This document shows positions 33,622 through 41,822 of a stretch of 64,000 bases of DNA, one piece after another (position 1 is the stretch's first letter; every line of letters starts with the position of its first letter). This DNA is from UBA1756 sp045222555. Its GTDB lineage: Bacteria; Bacteroidota; Bacteroidia; Bacteroidales; WCHB1-69. A model generated the notes under the pieces. The model saw only the letters and a program-made list of their open reading frames with translations. It had not been told where the DNA came from and did not search any database. The DNA lies in NCBI GenBank assembly GCA_045222555.1, contig JBGUYY010000072.1:248001-312000 (forward strand), in the 5' to 3' direction. Made by a program: the position numbers and the translations under genes.

Positions 33622-35070
33622 ATGAAGAAAAGAGACTTCATATTCAATATCGCCATTCTGATTTTCCTGAATCTGTTGGTCAAGCCCTTCTGGATTCTCG
33701 GGGTGGATGTGGCTGTGCAAAATCGTGTCGGCGCGGCTAACTACGGTCTCTATTTCGCCATCTTCAACTTCACCTACCTCTTCAACGTGCTGCTCGACAT
33801 GGGCATCACCAACTTCAACAACCGCAACATCGCACGACACTGTCAGCTGCTGACCAAGCACTTGTCGGGCATCATCATCCTGAAACTGCTGCTGGGCGCT
33901 ATCTACTTGCTCGTTACCTTCGGGGTGGCCGCCGCCATCGGCTACGACAGCCTCCACTTCAAGCTGCTGTTCTGGATGGCCATCAACCAGTTCCTTAACG
34001 CTTTCATCCTCTATCTGCGCTCCAACGTGTCGGCCCTGCTGATGTTCAAAACCGACAGCGTTCTATCAGTATTAGACCGTGTGGTGATGGTGGTGATATG
34101 CAGTATTTTATTATGGACTAATATTTTACATAAAAATTTTACGATAGAGCATTTCATCTACGCGCAAACTGCCTCCTACGTCATCGCGGCTATGGTGGCG
34201 CTGGCGGTGGTGCTCGCCAAGTCGCGTCTCACCCGTCTGCATTGGAACTGGCCCTTCTTTATGATGATTTTGAAGAAAAGCTTTCCGTTCGCTCTCCTCT
34301 ATCTGCTGATGTCGTTTTACAATCGCATTGATTCTGTGATGATTGAACGATTGCTGCCGGTCGATATTTCCACCTTCGAGGCGGGTATCTACGCCTCGGC
34401 CTTCCGGCTGCTGGATGCCTTGGTGATGATTGCCTACCTCTTCTCGGTCATTCTGCTGCCGCTGTTCTCGAAGATGCTGAAAGATCGTGAGCGGCTCGAC
34501 ACCATCCTGACCAGTTCATTCTCTTTACTGTTCTTTTTCTCCGTCACGGCAACGACACTTTTGTTGAGTTTTAAAATACCTGTTCTTCAACTTCTTTATA
34601 ATGAGCATATTGCCGAAAGCGCAGCGGTTTTCACCTTCCTCATTCCCTGCATCATCCCCGTCTCCATGACCTACATCTTCGGCACCCTGCTCACGGCCAA
34701 CGGCAGCATGAAGTTGCTGAACCTGTCGGCGGTCATTGGCATTGTCGTCAACCTCACGGCCAACTTCATCCTCATCCCGCGGCTACATGCACAGGGAGCC
34801 GCTATTGTGAGTCTCACCACCCAAACGGTGATGGCGGGCATACAGACGGTTATCGCCTTCCGCCAGCTGCAACTCCCCATCACGCTGATACCCTGGGGGA
34901 AAGTATTGATTTTCAGTGCTATCATCATCCCATCCACCATCCTTTTCGCCCATTATTTCCAGGGTAATGTCCTTGTGGCACTGCTCATCAGTGGGGTGTT
35001 TGCCACCGTAGTCGCTTTCGCTACCAAACTGTTGCAACTCCGCTTCTGGAAGAATTTGGAGAGGAAATAA
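33622..35070 (+). CDS. Oligosaccharide flippase family (Wzx/MOP) membrane protein
   Basis: A 482-residue protein with about 14 hydrophobic helices, the length and pattern of Wzx-like flippases of the MOP superfamily. The N-terminus (KRDFIFNIAILIFLNLLVKPFWIL, NRVGAANYGLYFAIFNFTYLF) is typical: the AxxYGxY-like stretch after helix 1 is conserved. It should flip lipid-linked oligosaccharides across the inner membrane. No glycosyltransferases or polymerase surround it, so its glycan is unknown. Confidence 0.85.
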   Translation: MKKRDFIFNIAILIFLNLLVKPFWILGVDVAVQNRVGAANYGLYFAIFNFTYLFNVLLDMGITNFNNRNIARHCQLLTKHLSGIIILKLLLGAIYLLVTFGVAAAIGYDSLHFKLLFWMAINQFLNAFILYLRSNVSALLMFKTDSVLSVLDRVVMVVICSILLWTNILHKNFTIEHFIYAQTASYVIAAMVALAVVLAKSRLTRLHWNWPFFMMILKKSFPFALLYLLMSFYNRIDSVMIERLLPVDISTFEAGIYASAFRLLDALVMIAYLFSVILLPLFSKMLKDRERLDTILTSSFSLLFFFSVTATTLLLSFKIPVLQLLYNEHIAESAAVFTFLIPCIIPVSMTYIFGTLLTANGSMKLLNLSAVIGIVVNLTANFILIPRLHAQGAAIVSLTTQTVMAGIQTVIAFRQLQLPITLIPWGKVLIFSAIIIPSTILFAHYFQGNVLVALLISGVFATVVAFATKLLQLRFWKNLERK

Positions 35071-35135
35071 GGATGACATTGTAGAATCCCTTTCAATTCG
35101 CGGTAAATCCCGCTCCATATTTCTAAGAAAAATAG

Positions 35136-35144
35136 TACCTTTGC
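35136..35144 (+). promoter_or_regulatory. -7 promoter box TACCTTTGC
   Basis: The box ends only 4 bases before the TolC-like ATG (35149), which predicts a leaderless or nearly leaderless transcript. Confidence 0.6.
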
Positions 35145-35148
35145 CGCG

Positions 35149-36492
35149 ATGAAAAAGTGCTTACTCATCGGGATGGTAATCGTGCTGTGCTGCCTCTCGG
35201 CAACCGCGCAAACGGTCTATAGTCTTGACAGTTGCAAGGCGATGGCCCTGCGTGGCAACCTCACCGTGCAGAACAAGCGACTGCTGGTGGAAAGCGCCTC
35301 CGAGGTGAAGAAAGGTGCGTTCACCAAGTACTTCCCGTCGGTGTCGGCCGCTGCCGGCGCTTTCTGGCTTACCCGTCCGATGGTGGACATGGACTTCGAC
35401 CTCGGCCGGTTGCAGACCAACTTTTTCTCGCCTCTCTCATTGTACATCGACCTGCCCAGCATCCCAATGCAGATGATGAAGGGTGGCGCCGTGGGCGGTG
35501 TCACCGCTGTGCAGCCAGTTTTCGCCGGACTGCGTATCATACGCGGCAACCAGTTGGCACAGCTGGGCATCGATGCCGCCAAAGTACAGGCCGAGATGTC
35601 GGAAGAGGAGGTGTGCGAACAGGTGGAATATTACTACTGGCAGATCGTGGCATTGCAGGAAAAACTGAAGATGCTGGCCACCCTCGACCAGCAATTGCAA
35701 CGCATCAGCGAGGATGTGGAAACGGCTGTACAGGCGGGAGTTACCACCAGCAACGACCGTCTCAAGGTGCAGCTCAAACAGCAGGAGCTGGCCTCTGGCC
35801 GCCTGCGCGTCGAGAACGGCATACGCACCTACAAGGCGATACTGCGCCAGACCGCCCAGCTGCCCGAAAGCGACTTTGAAATCGCCACCGACACGATGCT
35901 CATGCCTGACATGCCGCAAGAATACTACGTGGAGGCCGATGCCGCCGTGGGCGACCGCAAAGAGAGTCAGCTGCTCGACATGCAGGTGCGGGCAGCCGAA
36001 CTGCAAACGCAGATGAAGATCGGCGAATACCTGCCACAAGTGGCCGTCGGAGCGGCCTACAACTCCTACTACATGGATGTGAACAAGGACAATACCACCA
36101 CCAACCACTTCGGAGCGTTTTTTGGCACCATTACCGTGCCCATCAGCGGCTGGTGGGAAGGAGCACACGCCATCCGGCAGTGCCGCATCAACGAGCAGAT
36201 CGCTCGCAACGAGCGCGACCACAACCGCCAGCTGATGACCGTGCAGATGCAGCAGAACTGGAACGAGCTGGTGGAAAGCTACCAGCAGTTGCTCATCGCC
36301 CAGAAATCTATTGAGCTGTCGCAGGACAACCTCCGGATGCAGCACGATTTCTACGAGGCCGGCACCGGCACCCTGTCCGACCTGCTCAACGCCCAGACCA
36401 TGCTCCAGCAGAGTTTCGACAGCTACAGTGAGGCCTTCGTCAATTTTCAAGTGAAGAAAAGAGCTTATCTGAAAAACACTGGAAGGAATTGA
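35149..36492 (+). CDS. TolC-family outer-membrane efflux protein
   Basis: A 447-residue protein with a signal peptide (to SATAQ) and two long outer-membrane-factor repeats of coiled helices (SLDSCKAMALRGNLTVQNKRLLVESA, ASEVKKGAFTKYFPSVSAAAG; second half YLPQVAVGAAYNSYY, QNWNELVESYQQLLIAQKSIELSQDN, YEAGTGTLSDLLNAQTML). It should trimerise into an outer-membrane exit duct. The usual membrane-fusion and pump genes are absent here; the next gene is lemA. Confidence 0.9.
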   Translation: MKKCLLIGMVIVLCCLSATAQTVYSLDSCKAMALRGNLTVQNKRLLVESASEVKKGAFTKYFPSVSAAAGAFWLTRPMVDMDFDLGRLQTNFFSPLSLYIDLPSIPMQMMKGGAVGGVTAVQPVFAGLRIIRGNQLAQLGIDAAKVQAEMSEEEVCEQVEYYYWQIVALQEKLKMLATLDQQLQRISEDVETAVQAGVTTSNDRLKVQLKQQELASGRLRVENGIRTYKAILRQTAQLPESDFEIATDTMLMPDMPQEYYVEADAAVGDRKESQLLDMQVRAAELQTQMKIGEYLPQVAVGAAYNSYYMDVNKDNTTTNHFGAFFGTITVPISGWWEGAHAIRQCRINEQIARNERDHNRQLMTVQMQQNWNELVESYQQLLIAQKSIELSQDNLRMQHDFYEAGTGTLSDLLNAQTMLQQSFDSYSEAFVNFQVKKRAYLKNTGRN

Positions 36493-36583
36493 CAATTAAT
36501 AATTTACAATTAACAATGTACAATTTACAATTAATAATTAATTAATAATCAACATAATAATAACCATTAAAAGAAAAACCAAA
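36493..36583 (+). repeat. AT-rich spacer of ACAATTAA-type short repeats
   Basis: The spacer between the TolC-like gene and lemA is almost all A and T, with repeated TTTACAATTAA and AATTAATAAT units. No promoter box is evident. Confidence 0.5.
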
Positions 36584-37192
36584 ATGAAAAAAGGAACTAT
36601 TATCACATTATGCGTTATCGGTGGACTTCTGCTGTCTTGTTTTATCCTGGCTATCCCGGTCATCAACATGTACAACACGATGGTCAACAAAGACGAAAAG
36701 GCTGCTGAAGCATGGAGCCAGGTACAGAATGTGTATCAACGCCGCGCCGACCTCGTGCCGCAGCTGGTCGCCACCGTCAAGGGTGCCGCCGACTTCGAGA
36801 AAAGCACACTCAACGAAGTGATCAGTGCCCGTGCTGCCGCCACTTCCGTCACTGTTGACCCCTCCAACGCTACTCCCGAACAGTTGGCCGCTTTCCAAAA
36901 GGCTCAGGATCAACTTTCTTCCTCCCTCAGCCGCTTGCTGGTGACTGTGGAGCGTTATCCCGAACTGAAAGCCAACCAGAACTTCCGCGACCTGCAGGCC
37001 CAGCTGGAGGGAACAGAGAACCGTATCGCTGTGGAACGCAAGAAGTTCAACGAGGCGGTGATGGACTACAACAAGACCATCCGTCAGTTCCCCAAGAATA
37101 TCTTCGCCGGCATGTTCGGTTTTGAAAAACGCGCCTATTTCGAGGCAGCTGCTGGTGCAGAAAAAGCTCCGGAGGTCAAATTTGAGTTCTAG
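36584..37192 (+). CDS. lemA: LemA family protein
   Basis: A 202-residue protein with one N-terminal membrane helix (GTIITLCVIGGLLLSCFILAI) and a long helical domain with the family motifs YNTMVNKDEKAAEAWSQVQNVYQRRADLVPQLVATVKG and, at the end, VERKKFNEAVMDYNKTIRQFP. LemA proteins are single-pass envelope proteins of unclear biochemical role, often paired with a TPM-domain protein, as here. Confidence 0.93.
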   Translation: MKKGTIITLCVIGGLLLSCFILAIPVINMYNTMVNKDEKAAEAWSQVQNVYQRRADLVPQLVATVKGAADFEKSTLNEVISARAAATSVTVDPSNATPEQLAAFQKAQDQLSSSLSRLLVTVERYPELKANQNFRDLQAQLEGTENRIAVERKKFNEAVMDYNKTIRQFPKNIFAGMFGFEKRAYFEAAAGAEKAPEVKFEF

Positions 37193-37197
37193 TGAAA

Positions 37198-38070
37198 ATG
37201 AAGAAAATCAGCGTTTTACTGATTTTATGGTGGGGGATTATCTCCTGTTTTGCACAGATTCCCCAACGCCCCGACCCGCCGCGCCTGGTCAACGACTTTG
37301 CCCATCTGATGACGAAAGAGCAGGTCGAGCAGCTGGAGCAGCGCCTTGTGGCTTTCAACGACACCACCAGCAACATGATCTGTGTGGTCACCGTTAAGAG
37401 TCTCAACGGTATGGAAGCCAGCGAGTTCGCCTACGAAATTGGCGACCAATGGGGCGTGCGCAGCAAAGAGACCGGCAAGAACAACGGTGTGGTCATCCTC
37501 ATCAAGCCTAAAACTATGATGGAGCAAGGGGATGTGTATATCTCCGTGGGCTACGACCTCGAGCCCGTGCTACCGGATGCATACGCTACCCACATTGCCA
37601 ACGATGTCATGATTGAGCATTTCAAGGAGAATGACTACTACGGCGGTGTGCAGGCGGCTTTAGACGAGATGATCCCCATCATTGCAGGCGAAATCACTGT
37701 TGACGAACTAAAAGAAGCGCAAAGGAAGGAAGCATGGAAGGACTTGCTTGTAATTTTGCTGTTTATGTTGGGTGCTATCGCCTTTGTATTCATTCTCGGT
37801 ATAGTTTCAGGTGTAAAGACGTACAAAAAGAAGAAGGCGGCAGGCACTTTGCCGGCAGGGAAGCCCATGGCCACCTTCTGGAAGATTGTCCTCTTGAGTT
37901 GGATCTTATCGTCCCACAATAGCTCTAGTCGCAAAGGCGGCAGCGGTCACACCACTTACCATGGAGGATTTGGCGGTGGTTCGTCCAGCGGCGGCAGTTT
38001 TGGCGGCGGTTTCCGTGGCTTTGGCGGAAGCGGCGGCTTCGGCGGCGGTGGCGGCGGCGGAAAATGGTAA
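37198..38070 (+). CDS. TPM-domain protein (YgcG family)
   Basis: A 290-residue protein. The ATG at 37198 gives the signal peptide (to SCFAQ); a GTG at 37192 would overlap the lemA stop. The TPM domain (about 25-155: RLVNDFAHLMTKEQVEQLEQRL, GDQWGVRSKETGKNNGVVILI, GYDLEPVLPDAYA) is followed by one membrane helix (about 178-203) and a Gly/Ser-rich tail (GGFGGGSSSGGSFGGGF). This is the usual YgcG layout. It is cotranscribed with lemA; the pair is widespread and its activity is not settled. Confidence 0.9.
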   Translation: MKKISVLLILWWGIISCFAQIPQRPDPPRLVNDFAHLMTKEQVEQLEQRLVAFNDTTSNMICVVTVKSLNGMEASEFAYEIGDQWGVRSKETGKNNGVVILIKPKTMMEQGDVYISVGYDLEPVLPDAYATHIANDVMIEHFKENDYYGGVQAALDEMIPIIAGEITVDELKEAQRKEAWKDLLVILLFMLGAIAFVFILGIVSGVKTYKKKKAAGTLPAGKPMATFWKIVLLSWILSSHNSSSRKGGSGHTTYHGGFGGGSSSGGSFGGGFRGFGGSGGFGGGGGGGKW

Positions 38071-38110
38071 ATGAGATATCTTTGTAAGAAATAGTAATGT
38101 ATTCTAACAC

Positions 38111-38144
38111 GAAAGGTGGTAATGGAATTCCATTACCACCTTTC
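38111..38144. terminator. 34-bp perfect palindrome, probable bidirectional terminator
   Basis: The left arm GAAAGGTGGTAATGGAA (38111-38127) is exactly complementary to the right arm ending CCACCTTTC (38128-38144), with no spacer. It lies between the convergent TPM gene and the minus gene ending at 38182. CAGTTTT repeats follow on the plus side. Confidence 0.75.
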
Positions 38145-38181
38145 AGTTTTCAGTTTTCAGTTTTCAATTTTCCACTTCCCT

Positions 38182-39144
38182 CTATTCGAGCGTGAAGCGG
38201 CTCTCGCCCAACAGACCGTTGTCGGAGAACACCTGCACGATGAAGGTGCCGCGCATCTCCTTGAACTTCTTCTGATCCTGAGCAGAGATGTCCCAGTACA
38301 TGGTCACGGTCTCAGCCTTGTTGACGTAGTTGACGCTGGATTTGCAAGTGTATTGCAACCGCTGGTCGCCGTTCATGAAAGAATAGGCATCAGACTTGCC
38401 CTGACAGAGCACATGGCCGTCGCCGGGGCATGAAATACGACAATAAATATTGTACGTTCCGGCAGGTACCAGCGTGTTCTTCGCCAACGTCAGCGTGGTC
38501 TTGATACGCTCAGCGTCTCTGGCCTTCTTGGTCTCCACCTCCGGATTGTTCTTGCTTTTCTTATAGACGCAGAACGCCCGTATGTTGTTGGCCGTAAGCT
38601 GCGCCGCCTCGTTCATCTTTTCCGACAGCTGTTGGTTTTCCTGCTCCACAGCGGTCTTGGCGGCCTTTGTTTCGGTCAATTCGGTGTTGAGTCTCTCGTT
38701 TTTCTGCTCCAATTCGTGCTGGATATTGATCAAGCTATCCATCTGATGGACATACTCTTTCGAGATCTTCTGCACGCGCTCCAGTTTCCGCTTGATGCTG
38801 TTGTAATCGGCCTGACGTGCCATCAATCCTTCAATCTCAGCAATCTGAGCCATGATCACACTGTCTTTCTGCGACAGCGAGTCGGCCAGATCGCCAGCTT
38901 CAGCCTTGATGCGGGCATGTTCAGCTTTGAGGGAGTCGAGCTGGCGCACCAAATCCTGGTTGTTCTGCGTGGTTTCCTGCTCCTTCTGCACCACCTCTCT
39001 ATAGGAGGAGCTCTTCGTGAAATACAGGACGGCAAACAGTACCGTCGTGGCGAAAAAGACACAGGTCAGGATGGCCCACAAACCAGCATGGTCGTTAACA
39101 AAATTTTTGTTCACATTTTTGTTGGGGGAATCAAATGTTTCCAT
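38182..39144 (-). CDS. Membrane-anchored coiled-coil protein
   Basis: A 320-residue protein of unrecognised family. A short cytoplasmic N-terminus leads into one helix (about 22-43: LWAILTCVFFATTVLFAVLYF), then a long coiled coil (about 47-190, heptads such as QEIA/LEQKNERLNTELTETK-type runs) and a C-terminal beta domain (about 200-320: FCVYKKSK, TLTLAKNTLVPAGTYNIYCRISC, TMYWDISAQDQKKF, TFIVQVFSDNGLLG). The layout suggests a periplasmic spacer rod with a terminal binding domain. It is divergent from comF. Confidence 0.7.
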   Translation of the reverse strand: METFDSPNKNVNKNFVNDHAGLWAILTCVFFATTVLFAVLYFTKSSSYREVVQKEQETTQNNQDLVRQLDSLKAEHARIKAEAGDLADSLSQKDSVIMAQIAEIEGLMARQADYNSIKRKLERVQKISKEYVHQMDSLINIQHELEQKNERLNTELTETKAAKTAVEQENQQLSEKMNEAAQLTANNIRAFCVYKKSKNNPEVETKKARDAERIKTTLTLAKNTLVPAGTYNIYCRISCPGDGHVLCQGKSDAYSFMNGDQRLQYTCKSSVNYVNKAETVTMYWDISAQDQKKFKEMRGTFIVQVFSDNGLLGESRFTLE

Positions 39145-39153
39145 AATTCATCG

Positions 39154-39162
39154 TATATTTGC
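39154..39162 (+). promoter_or_regulatory. -7 promoter box TATATTTGC
   Basis: This TAnnTTTG box lies 40 bases upstream of the comF-like ATG at 39203. Confidence 0.6.
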
Positions 39163-39202
39163 ACTCTAATTGAACTACAAAAATACTATAAAATTGCATT
39201 CG

Positions 39203-39901
39203 ATGATAAAAAAAATTCCGCTTCTAAGTAATTTACTATCAATTTTCTATCCTCGCCTTTGTTTGTCATGTGGGGATATTTTGCAGGAAAATGAGAAACA
39301 TTTGTGCTTGAATTGCCAACTTCACCTGCCTGAAACCGACTCCCACAAAGTCGAAAACCATCCTTTAGAACAGATTTTTCGAGGCCGTGTTCCGGTGGAA
39401 AACACCTATGCTTTTTTGAGTTTCCGGAAGGGGAATTGCGTGCAGGAAATTCTGCACCAGCTGAAGTACAAAGGCAACAAGGAGGTGGGGGCTTATTTGG
39501 GTGAGATGTATGGGAGGAAGCTCCGCTCCAAAGGCCGTCTCGCCGATGCCGACTGCATCCTGCCCATCCCGTTACATCCTAAAAAGCTCAGAATCAGAGG
39601 GTACAATCAGAGCGAATGGATTGCCAAAGGGCTGAGTAAAGGTTTGCAGATTCCTTACGACACGCACACCCTCGTGCGCAGCACCTTCACGGAGACGCAG
39701 ACGAAGAAGTCGCGCTTCAGCCGCTGGGAGAATGTGAAGGAGGTGTTCGCCGTGACGGATGGCGATGCAATAGCAGGCAAGCATGTCATCGTGTGCGATG
39801 ATGTGCTCACCACGGGGGCGACCACCGAGGCGGCCGTACGGAAAATCTTGGAGGTGCCCGGCACACGCGTCAGTGTGGTGACACTCGCCACCGCCCAGTA
39901 A
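39203..39901 (+). CDS. ComF family phosphoribosyltransferase-like protein
   Basis: A 232-residue cytoplasmic protein. An N-terminal double-Cys zinc motif (LCLSCGDILQE, HLCLNCQLHL) precedes a type I phosphoribosyltransferase fold with the PRPP loop VIVCDDVLTTGATTEAA (about 194-210). ComF proteins are linked to DNA uptake in naturally competent bacteria; in Bacteroidota their role is not shown. I chose the ATG at 39203; a TTG at 39172 frame would extend it without family support. Confidence 0.85.
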   Translation: MIKKIPLLSNLLSIFYPRLCLSCGDILQENEKHLCLNCQLHLPETDSHKVENHPLEQIFRGRVPVENTYAFLSFRKGNCVQEILHQLKYKGNKEVGAYLGEMYGRKLRSKGRLADADCILPIPLHPKKLRIRGYNQSEWIAKGLSKGLQIPYDTHTLVRSTFTETQTKKSRFSRWENVKEVFAVTDGDAIAGKHVIVCDDVLTTGATTEAAVRKILEVPGTRVSVVTLATAQ

Positions 39902-39903
39902 AC

Positions 39904-40860
39904 TCAAGGCTTGTAGTATTCGCGCTCTTTCAGCTGGTGTGCAGGCCGCTCCTTGTCGGGATTGCGACCGTTCACCCTTTCGATATACAGCCATTTGCCA
40001 TTATCCTGCACAAAGCCGTGGTTCAGACTCGACTCCGGCACCATGAAGGCGGCCACATTACCCATGAAATCATCCATCGGGGCGATGTCGTCGAAAATAA
40101 TCATGTCGGCGCTCTGCGTTTCATACACCACCGTGTGCGTCTTCGGGTCGCGCTTGCCCGTACCCACATCGTAGGTATGGTGCTCGTATTTCAACGAAAA
40201 TACTGAGTTTTTGGCATAGTCGAAAATAATCCGATACGCTTTGTCGGTGTATTTTTTGAAAACATTCGCCCCAAAAACAGGACTCATATCTTGTTTAAAA
40301 TACAGAACTTCAATCACTTTCTGATTGGTAAACATATCATTGCCATTCCAGCCGAGCAGCGTGTAATAGGTCTTGCTCTTCGTCTTGGTCATCACCATTT
40401 TATAATACACTGCCCCGTACCATTTCTTATGGTTGCCGATGGTGGTCTGCGGATTGTCCATGATGGCGCGTTTGTCGTACAGCGGATAGACCTCGAATTT
40501 CTTGCGCCCATCGTTATACACTTGGATAAATCCGAAATTTTCTACTGTAAAATCATCTTTATAAATAAACCAAGTGAAAATTTTGAACAGTTTGTCGGGA
40601 GAGGCGAGCACGGAGAAATTCTTGACCGAATCCCAGCCAAATTTGAAGGAATTGTCTTCTTGAAGGGTGAGTTCCAGCAGGTTCATGAAGTCGTCGTTGA
40701 GTCCGTAGCGTTCCACCTCGGTGCGGGCAGTCATGGCCTCCACGCGTAGCCGGTCGAGCGAGTCGGCCCAGTACTCAAAGTCGCAGCCCTTCCCCTTGCG
40801 CTGTCCGAAAACCGACAGCGCCATCAGCAGGGTTAACAGGAAGAGCGACCATTTTTTCAT
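39904..40860 (-). CDS. Exported protein of unknown function
   Basis: A 318-residue protein with signal peptide (MKKWSLFLLTLLMALSVFGQ). It is beta-rich with many aromatic residues (WFIYKDDFTVENFGFIQVYNDGRKKFEVY, KKWYGAVYYKMVM, YYTLLGWNGNDMFTN). I recognise no family. It starts inside the stop of the preceding minus-strand gene (ATGA at 40857-40860), and its own stop lies 2 bases from that of comF. It may act in the periplasm with its upstream partner. Confidence 0.7.
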   Translation of the reverse strand: MKKWSLFLLTLLMALSVFGQRKGKGCDFEYWADSLDRLRVEAMTARTEVERYGLNDDFMNLLELTLQEDNSFKFGWDSVKNFSVLASPDKLFKIFTWFIYKDDFTVENFGFIQVYNDGRKKFEVYPLYDKRAIMDNPQTTIGNHKKWYGAVYYKMVMTKTKSKTYYTLLGWNGNDMFTNQKVIEVLYFKQDMSPVFGANVFKKYTDKAYRIIFDYAKNSVFSLKYEHHTYDVGTGKRDPKTHTVVYETQSADMIIFDDIAPMDDFMGNVAAFMVPESSLNHGFVQDNGKWLYIERVNGRNPDKERPAHQLKEREYYKP

Positions 40861-41711
40861 TCTGCGGGTATGGGGATGACTAATTTCAGGCGATGCTGGT
40901 CGTCAATGGCCCAGATCGAACCGTTGCTGTATGCGAATTTTTCAAAACTGCAGGTCAGTTCATAGTAAGATTCTTCGTGGGTGATATAGTTATATTGGTA
41001 GAACAACCATGTTTTTTCCGCTGCGGGACCTAACGCGTCGTACTTTAAATAGTAGATGGACTTTTCGTCCACCTGGCACGAGCCAGCATCAGCGCGTACG
41101 GGGATGGTTCTCAAGTAGGTGCCGAAAGCATCGAAAAAGGCCATGCCCGTGGCAGGATTGTACATCGCTAACTTTTTTTCTTTCAACGAGATAAACTGCG
41201 TTGGCTCAAATTTTTCTATAGACAAATGATTTCTCGAAAGTTCTTTCAACTGGAAATTCACATTGATCAAGTCATGTAATACAACGTCGTAAAGCCAGAT
41301 GGTATTGTCGGTGGAGTAGGTGGCGAGGGAAATATTGTTCATACCAGCATCCATCAGGTTAAGGGGCTCCATCAGAGGATTCATCTTCTCATCCAAAAAA
41401 AGAATCATCCCTTCATCTTGATAGAACAACATGATTTTCAGTGGATTATCCACATCAATAGAGGCGATATCGCCCAGCTGGAAATTGCTGTACTGGTAGG
41501 GGAACAGTTCGTTTCCATTGCGTGCGTATTTATAGAGTGTCGAACCGTCGATCACATATACATTGCCGTTCGGATCCACCGACACGTTGGTACCTTTCAC
41601 TCCCTCTATGGTGTGGCAATAATCGTTATTCTGCGCAAAAGCCGAGACGCTGAACGCCACGAGCAGCATCGCAAAAAGAAGGGAAGTGAGGAGGCCGTGG
41701 GCGGGTTTCAT
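40857..41711 (-). CDS. Exported beta-propeller-like protein
   Basis: A 284-residue protein with signal peptide (to SVSAFAQ). The body has NHL/six-bladed-propeller strands (GTNVSVDPNGNVYVIDGSTLYKY, GDIASIDVDNPLKIMLFYQDEGMILFLD, LATYSTDNTIWLYD, ATGMAFFDAFGTYLRTI, NGSIWAIDDQHRLKLV). It is coupled to the next gene by a 4-base overlap. A 15-bp tandem repeat (41734-41764) lies just upstream of the start. Function unknown. Confidence 0.75.
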   Translation of the reverse strand: MKPAHGLLTSLLFAMLLVAFSVSAFAQNNDYCHTIEGVKGTNVSVDPNGNVYVIDGSTLYKYARNGNELFPYQYSNFQLGDIASIDVDNPLKIMLFYQDEGMILFLDEKMNPLMEPLNLMDAGMNNISLATYSTDNTIWLYDVVLHDLINVNFQLKELSRNHLSIEKFEPTQFISLKEKKLAMYNPATGMAFFDAFGTYLRTIPVRADAGSCQVDEKSIYYLKYDALGPAAEKTWLFYQYNYITHEESYYELTCSFEKFAYSNGSIWAIDDQHRLKLVIPIPAE

Positions 41712-41733
41712 GGTTCGGGGTGGTTGTTTTATT

Positions 41734-41764
41734 GTTGATTTGTTGATGCGTTGATTTGTTGATG
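41734..41764. repeat. Tandem 15-bp repeat GTTGATTTGTTGATG
   Basis: Two identical copies (41734-41748 and 41750-41764) are separated by one base, 22 bases upstream of the minus-strand start at 41711. The period is 16 bases. Confidence 0.7.
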
Positions 41765-41778
41765 GGAAATATCCGGAC

Positions 41779-41806
41779 GTAGGGGCGAATCATGATTCGC
41801 CCCTAC
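41779..41806. repeat. 28-bp perfect palindrome GTAGGGGCGAATCA...
   Basis: GTAGGGGCGAATCA (41779-41792) is exactly complementary to 41793-41806. It lies between two minus-strand genes and opens like the hairpin at 9307-9330. There is no U-tract in either direction. Confidence 0.7.
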
Positions 41807-41822
41807 AGCATCCTCCCGGTCA

